In this document: one piece after another, positions 59,422 through 64,000 of the stretch
How the letters are laid out: every line of letters starts with the position of its first letter
Numbering within the stretch: the first letter of the stretch is position 1
From: GCA-016699835 sp964543905
GTDB lineage: Bacteria > Planctomycetota > Phycisphaerae > Phycisphaerales > UBA1924
Assembly: GCA_964543905.1 (NCBI GenBank)
Contig: CAZIZO010000004.1
Location: 209,243-273,242, forward strand
Direction: 5' to 3'
Length of the DNA stretch: 64,000 nt
Program-made: the position numbers and the translations under genes
The notes under the pieces: model-generated
What the model saw: only the letters and a program-made list of their open reading frames with translations
What the model was told of the DNA's origin: nothing
Databases searched by the model: none

Positions 59422-61109
59422 ACCTCCGACCCTACCAATCCGAAGCCGTCGCCGCGGTGTACGAGCATCTGCGGACCCGCGACGACAATCCCTGCGTGGT
59501 CATCCCGACGGGCGGGGGCAAGACGCCCGTGATCGCGACGATCTGCCGCGACGCGGTCGGGCCGTGGAACGGGCGCGTGGTCATCCTGGCCCACGTGAAG
59601 GAACTGCTCGAGCAAGCGGCGGACAAGCTCCGGCACATCGCGCCCGACGTGCCCGTGGGCATCTACTCGGCGGGGCTGAAGCGCAAGGACCTCGGGTACG
59701 CCGTCACCATCGCGGGTATCCAGTCCATCTACCAGCGGGCGTGCGACCTGGGGCCCGTGGACCTGCTCATCGTGGACGAGGCGCACCTGATTCCGCCGGA
59801 TGGTGAGGGGATGTACCGCCAGTTCATCGCCGACGCCAAGGTCGTGAACCCGCTGGCGCGGGTGATCGGGCTCACGGCGACGCCTTTCCGCATGAAGTCC
59901 GGGCCGATCTGCGAGCCGGGCAACATCCTCAACCACGTCTGCTTCGAGGTCGGCGTCCGCGAACTGATCGTGCAGGGCTTCCTCTCCCCGCTGCGGACCA
60001 AGGCGGGACTCCAGAAGGTGAGCACAGACGACCTGCACATCCGCGCTGGCGAGTTCGTCGCCAGCGAGGTCGAGGACCTGATGGACAAGGACGCCCTCGT
60101 GGAGGGCGCGTGCGCCGAGATCGTCGAACACACGCGCGACCGCACGGCGACACTGATCTTCTCGTCGGGCATTCGGCACGGGAAGCACATCGTGGAGGTG
60201 CTGAAGTCCAAGCACGGCGTCGAGTGCGGGTTCGTGTCGGGCGACACGCCCGCGGGCGTGCGGAGCGGCATTCTCGACCGGTTCCGTTCGGGCGCGCTCA
60301 AGTACCTCTGCAACGTCAACGTGCTCACCACGGGCTTCGACGCACCGCACATCGACTGCGTGGCGCTCGTGCGCCCGACCATGTCGCCCGGGCTGTACTA
60401 CCAAATGGTCGGGCGGGGCTTCCGCCTTCACCCCGGCAAGGCCGACTGCCTCGTGCTCGACTTCGGCGGCAACGTCCTCCGGCACGGGCCGGTGGATGCC
60501 ATTCGGGTCACCACGGACGATCGCGGCGAAGGCGAGGCCCCGGCGAAGGAATGCCCGCAGTGCCACGCGCTCATCGCGGCCGGCTACCAGACCTGCCCGC
60601 AGTGCGGGCACCAGTTCCCCGAGCCCAACAAGCAGAAGCACGAAGCGCAGGCCAGCACCGAGGGCATCCTGAGCGGCCAGACCACCCGCGAGGAGCACCA
60701 CGTCAGCGAGACGACGTACCACGTCCACATGAAGCGCAGCGACCCGGCCGCACCGCTCACGATGCGGGTCGAGTACCGGGTCGGCTTCAACCACTACTTC
60801 CGCGAGTGGGTCTGCTTCGACCACACCGGATACGCCCGCACCAAGGCTGAGGCATGGTGGCGAGCCCGGTCGGTCGAGCCCGTCCCCGGCGGCACCGAGG
60901 AGGCGGTCGAGCTCGCGCGGGCGGGGGCGCTCGCGTCGGCGCTGCACATCACGGTCGAGAAGAAAGCCGGCGAGCAATTCGAGCGGGTGGTGGCGCACCG
61001 CCTGAGCGACAAGCCGCCGCGACTGGATGGCGAGGAAGGCCTCCCCGAGCGACTGCCCGAACCGGTCGGCACCACGTACGGCATCCCCGACGACGACATT
61101 CCCTTCTGA
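59418..61109 (+). CDS. SF2 DEAH-box helicase of the element
   Basis: This 563-residue helicase starts 'MNLRPYQSEAVAAVYEHLR'. Walker A 'PTGGGKT' is at 30-36 and DEAH at 120-123. Motif III 'LTATPFRMKSG' and motif VI 'QMVGRGFRLHPGK' follow. After the helicase core a zinc ribbon 'CPQCHALIAAGYQTCPQCG' near 379-397 and a region of about 160 residues of unknown function complete it. The N-terminal part is like the UvrB/ResIII helicases of phage replication modules. It overlaps the RusA gene by 4 bases. Confidence 0.93.
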   Translation: MNLRPYQSEAVAAVYEHLRTRDDNPCVVIPTGGGKTPVIATICRDAVGPWNGRVVILAHVKELLEQAADKLRHIAPDVPVGIYSAGLKRKDLGYAVTIAGIQSIYQRACDLGPVDLLIVDEAHLIPPDGEGMYRQFIADAKVVNPLARVIGLTATPFRMKSGPICEPGNILNHVCFEVGVRELIVQGFLSPLRTKAGLQKVSTDDLHIRAGEFVASEVEDLMDKDALVEGACAEIVEHTRDRTATLIFSSGIRHGKHIVEVLKSKHGVECGFVSGDTPAGVRSGILDRFRSGALKYLCNVNVLTTGFDAPHIDCVALVRPTMSPGLYYQMVGRGFRLHPGKADCLVLDFGGNVLRHGPVDAIRVTTDDRGEGEAPAKECPQCHALIAAGYQTCPQCGHQFPEPNKQKHEAQASTEGILSGQTTREEHHVSETTYHVHMKRSDPAAPLTMRVEYRVGFNHYFREWVCFDHTGYARTKAEAWWRARSVEPVPGGTEEAVELARAGALASALHITVEKKAGEQFERVVAHRLSDKPPRLDGEEGLPERLPEPVGTTYGIPDDDIPF

Positions 61110-61123
61110 ACCAGGAGTTCACG

Positions 61124-61516
61124 ATGATCACGATCACGATCGAAGAGACGGACAAGGACGGCCGCGTGCTGGGGCGGCACGTCGCCTCGGCCCCCATTGA
61201 CAAGAACGACGCCAAGGGGGTGGGCTCACTGCTGGCACGCAGCGTCGGCGGACTGATGTACCACGGCCAGACGCGGGCCGAGGTGCCGCTGCTGCTCGCG
61301 GCGGCGGGCACGCACCGGTCCAGCCGCTGCACGCAGGCGATCGCGCACGCCCTCGGGCTGGCCGGGAGCGAGCACAGCTTCGAGTACGCGGTGAAGCCGG
61401 TCGTGGACCTCGACCGCCTGCTCGACTACCGCGCAAGCAAGAAGGACCGCGAGCACGCGGCGCAGATGCTCAAGATCATGGGCGCCGGCGTCAAGACGAA
61501 GGGGGACGACGAGTAA
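61124..61516 (+). CDS. Small hypothetical protein of the replication block
   Basis: AGGAG before the ATG at 61124 sets the start (130 residues). The first 30 residues look like a beta strand pair ('MITITIEETDKDGRVLGRHVASAPI'), then helices ('LARSVGGLMYHGQTRAEVPLLLAAAGTHRSS') and a Lys-rich C-terminus. No family is recognised. It stands between the helicase and the primase gene, 3 bases before the latter. Confidence 0.78.
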   Translation: MITITIEETDKDGRVLGRHVASAPIDKNDAKGVGSLLARSVGGLMYHGQTRAEVPLLLAAAGTHRSSRCTQAIAHALGLAGSEHSFEYAVKPVVDLDRLLDYRASKKDREHAAQMLKIMGAGVKTKGDDE

Positions 61517-61519
61517 GCG

Positions 61520-63700
61520 ATGAGCGGCGGCCCGTCCAACCTGCTCGACGCGGCGCGGTGGTACCTCGCGCGCGGCTATGCGCCCATCCCGGTGCCCGCG
61601 GGATCGAAGATCCCCGTGCTCAATGGCTGGACGGACCTGCGTCTCGCGGAGGCCGACCTCCCCCAGCACTTCAATGGCACCGGGAATATCGGCGTGCTGC
61701 TGGGCGAGCCGAGCGGGTGGCTCGTGGACGTGGACCTGGACTGCGATGAGGCGGTGGCGCTCGCGCCGGCGTTCCTGCCGGCGACGGGCGCGGCGACGGG
61801 GAGGCCCGGCAAGCCATCGTCGCACTGGTGGTACGTCTGCAAGGGCGCGAAGACCCGGAAGCACCAGGACCCGCTGTCGAAGAAGATGATCGTCGAGCTG
61901 CGGAGCACCGGGGCGCAGACGGTGGTCGGCCCGAGTATGCACCCTAGCGGGGAGCCGTACGACCCGCTCGAGGGCGAGCCCGCCGTCGTTGATTCCGATG
62001 CGCTGGGCGCGGCGGTCGCGGCGCTGGCCGAGGCCGTGAAGAAGCAGCGGCACGGCGAGACACTCTTGCCGGCGCGCCCTGCCTCCGCGCCAGGAGCTTC
62101 GAAGTCGCTTCCTGCACCTGATCTCGTGCTGCGCCGGGCCGAGGCGTACCTCGACCGCATCCCGCCGGCGATCTCCGGTTCCGGCGGGCACAGCCAAACG
62201 TATGCGGCCGCGACCGCGATGGTGCACGGGTTCGGGCTCGACGCGGAAACGGCGTTCGGGCTGCTGTGGAGCCGCTACAACCCGCGCTGCCAGCCGCCGT
62301 GGTCGGAGAAGGAGCTCCGGCACAAGGTCAGCGATGCCTCCAGCAAGCCGCACGACCGCCCGCACGGGTGGCTCCGCGATGCCCAGCAGCCGGAGGATCT
62401 CGGCGGCGTGGACCTGTCCGGGTTTGATCCCGAGCGGAAACGGGCGTCGGGCGAGCGGCCCCGGTCCGAGCGCCCGCCCGATCCCGGGCCGTTCCCCGAT
62501 CACCTGCTCCGCGTCCCCGGCTTCATCGAGCAGGTGGTCGCGCACAACCTGGCGACGGCCACGCGGCCGCAGCCGGTGCTGGCGCTCGCGGCCGCGATCT
62601 GCCTCCAGGCCGTGCTCGCCGCCCGCAAGGTCCGTGACGAGCGGGGCAACCGCACCAACGTCTACTGCGTCGGCGTCGCCCCCTCCGGCGCGGGCAAAGA
62701 CAACGCCCGCAAGGTCAACAAGAACATCCTCTTCGCCGCGGACATGGTCGAGCACGAGGGGAATGAGGACCTGGCATCGGACGCCGGGCTGATCACCGCC
62801 GTCGAGTCCGAGCCGGCGATCCTGTTCCAGATCGACGAGTTCGGCCGCTTCCTCCGCACCATCGGCGACCCGAAGAAGGCCCCGCACCTGTTCAACGTGC
62901 TGACGGCGCTGATGAAGCTCTACAGCAGCGCCGACACCGTCTTCCGCGGCAAGGCCTACGCCGACAAGAAGCGGAACAAGGTCGTCGATCAGCCGTGCGT
63001 GAGCGTGTACGGCACGACCGTGCCCGAGCACTTCTTCGAGTCCCTCACCGCCGACAGCCTGAGCGACGGGTTCATCGCCCGGCTGCTGGTATTCGAGGCG
63101 GCGGAGACGCCGGCGCGGCAGCGGGCCCGGGCGACCGCCGTTCCCGAGACGCTCAAGCAGGCCGCCGGGTGGTGGGGATCGTTCAAGCCCGGCGGCAACC
63201 TCGCCCCCGAACACCCCCAGCCGCTAGTGGTCGAGTCCACGCCGGAGGCTGGCGCCGTGTTCGACGCGCTCGCAGCGATGGTGGATGCCGAGCTCGGCAA
63301 GCCGGACGAGGCGGGACGTTCGTTGTGGGCTCGCGCGGAGGAGAAGGCGTGCCGCCTGGCCCTGATCTACGCGTGCTCGGCGAACGCTCAGAAGCCGGTG
63401 ATCGATGCGGATGCCGCCCGTTGGGCGTGCGACCTGTCGTCGTACCTGACCCGCCGCATGCTCTACATCGCCCACGAGTGGGTCGCCGATGGCGTGTTCG
63501 ACGCCCGGCAGAAGCGCGTCGTCCGGGTCGTGCGCAAGGCGGGTGGAAGGATCTCCCGGACTGAACTCTGCCGCAAAACACAGTGGCTGACGCAGCGGGA
63601 GCGGCAGGAAGTCATCGACAACCTCCTGGAAACCCAGCAGTTGCGGCAGGAAGAGGAAACGACGGCGACGCGGCCGAAGGTGGTGTATGCGCTGGCCTGA
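61520..63700 (+). CDS. Bifunctional primase-polymerase with helicase-like C-terminus
   Basis: This 726-residue protein begins with a prim-pol domain: 'NLLDAARWYLARGYAPIPVPAGSKIPVLNGW' and 'NIGVLLGEPSGWLVDVDLDCDEAV' with the acidic catalytic pair near 70-75. 'GKPSSHWWYV' and 'VELRSTGAQTVVGPSMHPSGE' follow. A linker leads to a DUF3987-type helicase-like domain (about 340-620) with 'VGVAPSGAGKDNARKVNKNILF' and 'AILFQIDEFGRFL'. A winged-helix end (about 655-720) follows. Such fusions prime and unwind at replication of phages and integrative elements. It is the last gene seen. Confidence 0.92.
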   Translation: MSGGPSNLLDAARWYLARGYAPIPVPAGSKIPVLNGWTDLRLAEADLPQHFNGTGNIGVLLGEPSGWLVDVDLDCDEAVALAPAFLPATGAATGRPGKPSSHWWYVCKGAKTRKHQDPLSKKMIVELRSTGAQTVVGPSMHPSGEPYDPLEGEPAVVDSDALGAAVAALAEAVKKQRHGETLLPARPASAPGASKSLPAPDLVLRRAEAYLDRIPPAISGSGGHSQTYAAATAMVHGFGLDAETAFGLLWSRYNPRCQPPWSEKELRHKVSDASSKPHDRPHGWLRDAQQPEDLGGVDLSGFDPERKRASGERPRSERPPDPGPFPDHLLRVPGFIEQVVAHNLATATRPQPVLALAAAICLQAVLAARKVRDERGNRTNVYCVGVAPSGAGKDNARKVNKNILFAADMVEHEGNEDLASDAGLITAVESEPAILFQIDEFGRFLRTIGDPKKAPHLFNVLTALMKLYSSADTVFRGKAYADKKRNKVVDQPCVSVYGTTVPEHFFESLTADSLSDGFIARLLVFEAAETPARQRARATAVPETLKQAAGWWGSFKPGGNLAPEHPQPLVVESTPEAGAVFDALAAMVDAELGKPDEAGRSLWARAEEKACRLALIYACSANAQKPVIDADAARWACDLSSYLTRRMLYIAHEWVADGVFDARQKRVVRVVRKAGGRISRTELCRKTQWLTQRERQEVIDNLLETQQLRQEEETTATRPKVVYALA

Positions 63701-63705
63701 ACCGA

Positions 63706-63791
63706 ATCATTCAATCTTTCACCCATTCACCGCGCGCGCACGGGGGACGCGCGTGCATGGGCGTAAGGGAGGTATTGAAAGATTGAATGAT
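63706..63791 (+). repeat. 16-nt inverted repeat around a GC-rich core
   Basis: ATCATTCAATCTTTCA at 63706-63721 is perfectly complementary to 63776-63791. The 54-base interior is GC-rich, with CGCGCG-type palindromes and GGGGG at about 63730-63757. It begins five bases after the primase-polymerase stop and stands out because the arms are A/T-rich in a GC-rich region. It could be a terminator, an origin or a protein-binding site. Confidence 0.75.
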
Positions 63792-64000
63792 CTCTCTCTT
63801 TCATCATGTACTTCCCCCCTCCCGCCCCGCAGCGCCCATGCAGGTCGCGTGCCAGCCCGCGCCTACCACCAGCCCAACAGCCGGAAGCCTAACGGCAGGG
63901 GTGAGGGGGTCGGTAGGTACTCCCCCGCCCATGTCGCGTTGCTACGCCCGCGGGAACAGCCGCGCTTGGCGACAGAGTTTGTTGCTCTTGTCCGAGTCAA
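63792..64000. other. Right edge of the window, no gene seen
   Basis: About 210 bases, C/T-rich at first, then GC-rich. Short open frames exist, but none looks coding. I see no hairpin with a T-tract. Packaging or structural genes of the element, if any, would lie beyond. Confidence 0.5.

Noticed and set aside
61226..63214. A 662-codon open frame on the - strand opposite the primase-polymerase gene.
   Set aside because: Antisense to conserved prim-pol and helicase motifs; composition is that of a shadow frame.
46588..64000. A complete prophage.
   Set aside because: Integrase and replication genes are present, but no terminase, portal, capsid, tail or lysis gene is seen within the window.
1..64000. 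CRISPR arrays, rRNA genes and insertion sequences.
   Set aside because: No regularly spaced repeats, rRNA sequence or DDE transposase with terminal repeats was found.

Overview
The window is one GC-rich bacterial contig with two parts: about 46 kb of chromosome, then about 17 kb of a mobile element that runs off the right edge. Three features suggest a motile planctomycete of the Phycisphaerae type. These are a single long flagellar operon, secreted proteins ending in dockerin-like doublets that close on a C-terminal Gly-Cys, and a TsaE carrying a YacG-like tail. The taxonomic placement is inference from gene content, not from a marker phylogeny.

Region 1 (1-20.4 kb) is a co-directional flagellar cluster: end of fliF, fliG, fliH, fliI, fliJ, a MotE-like gene, fliK, flgD, a flagellar-operon protein, flgE, a small membrane protein, fliL, fliN, fliO, fliP, fliQ, fliR, flhB, flhA, flhF, another small membrane protein and a FliA/WhiG sigma factor. 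It ends at a strong intrinsic terminator. It encodes the switch, the export ATPase with its stator and chaperone, the export gate, hook assembly and the late-gene sigma factor. fliM, motA, motB and flhG are not in the window.

Region 2 (20.4-46.3 kb) is mostly housekeeping and secretory: folK, rlmE, iscX, three exported dockerin-tailed proteins, a lipoprotein MsrA, a DUF2231-type membrane protein, mnmA, a zinc-ribbon membrane protein, purQ, a GT87-type glycosyltransferase, an exported protein with a polyproline tail, thiL, tsaE, a subtilisin-like protease, an alpha/beta hydrolase, a lone atpC, a lone FecCD permease, metH and rpmE. The strand composition flips from C-rich to G-rich on the + strand near 40.0 kb, whatever the gene direction.

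Region 3 (46.5-64 kb) starts at tRNA-Asn(GTT) and its terminator. First comes a three-gene unit: a 695-aa protein of unknown function, a DUF2325-like protein and a B12-binding radical SAM protein. It has its own promoter-like sequence and short direct repeats on both sides. Next is an integration module (68-aa protein, DUF2924, large serine recombinase, HTH protein), then an overlapping pair of unknown genes. The rest is a phage-like regulation and replication block: sigma-like factor, Sak4-like ATPase, DUF669, RusA, DEAH helicase and primase-polymerase. A 16-nt inverted repeat around a GC-rich core follows. No virion, packaging or conjugation genes are visible.

The best candidates for something undescribed are the three-gene radical-SAM unit and the overlapping pair in the element. 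Next come the TsaE with a decayed YacG zinc finger and the origin-like skew switch at 40 kb.
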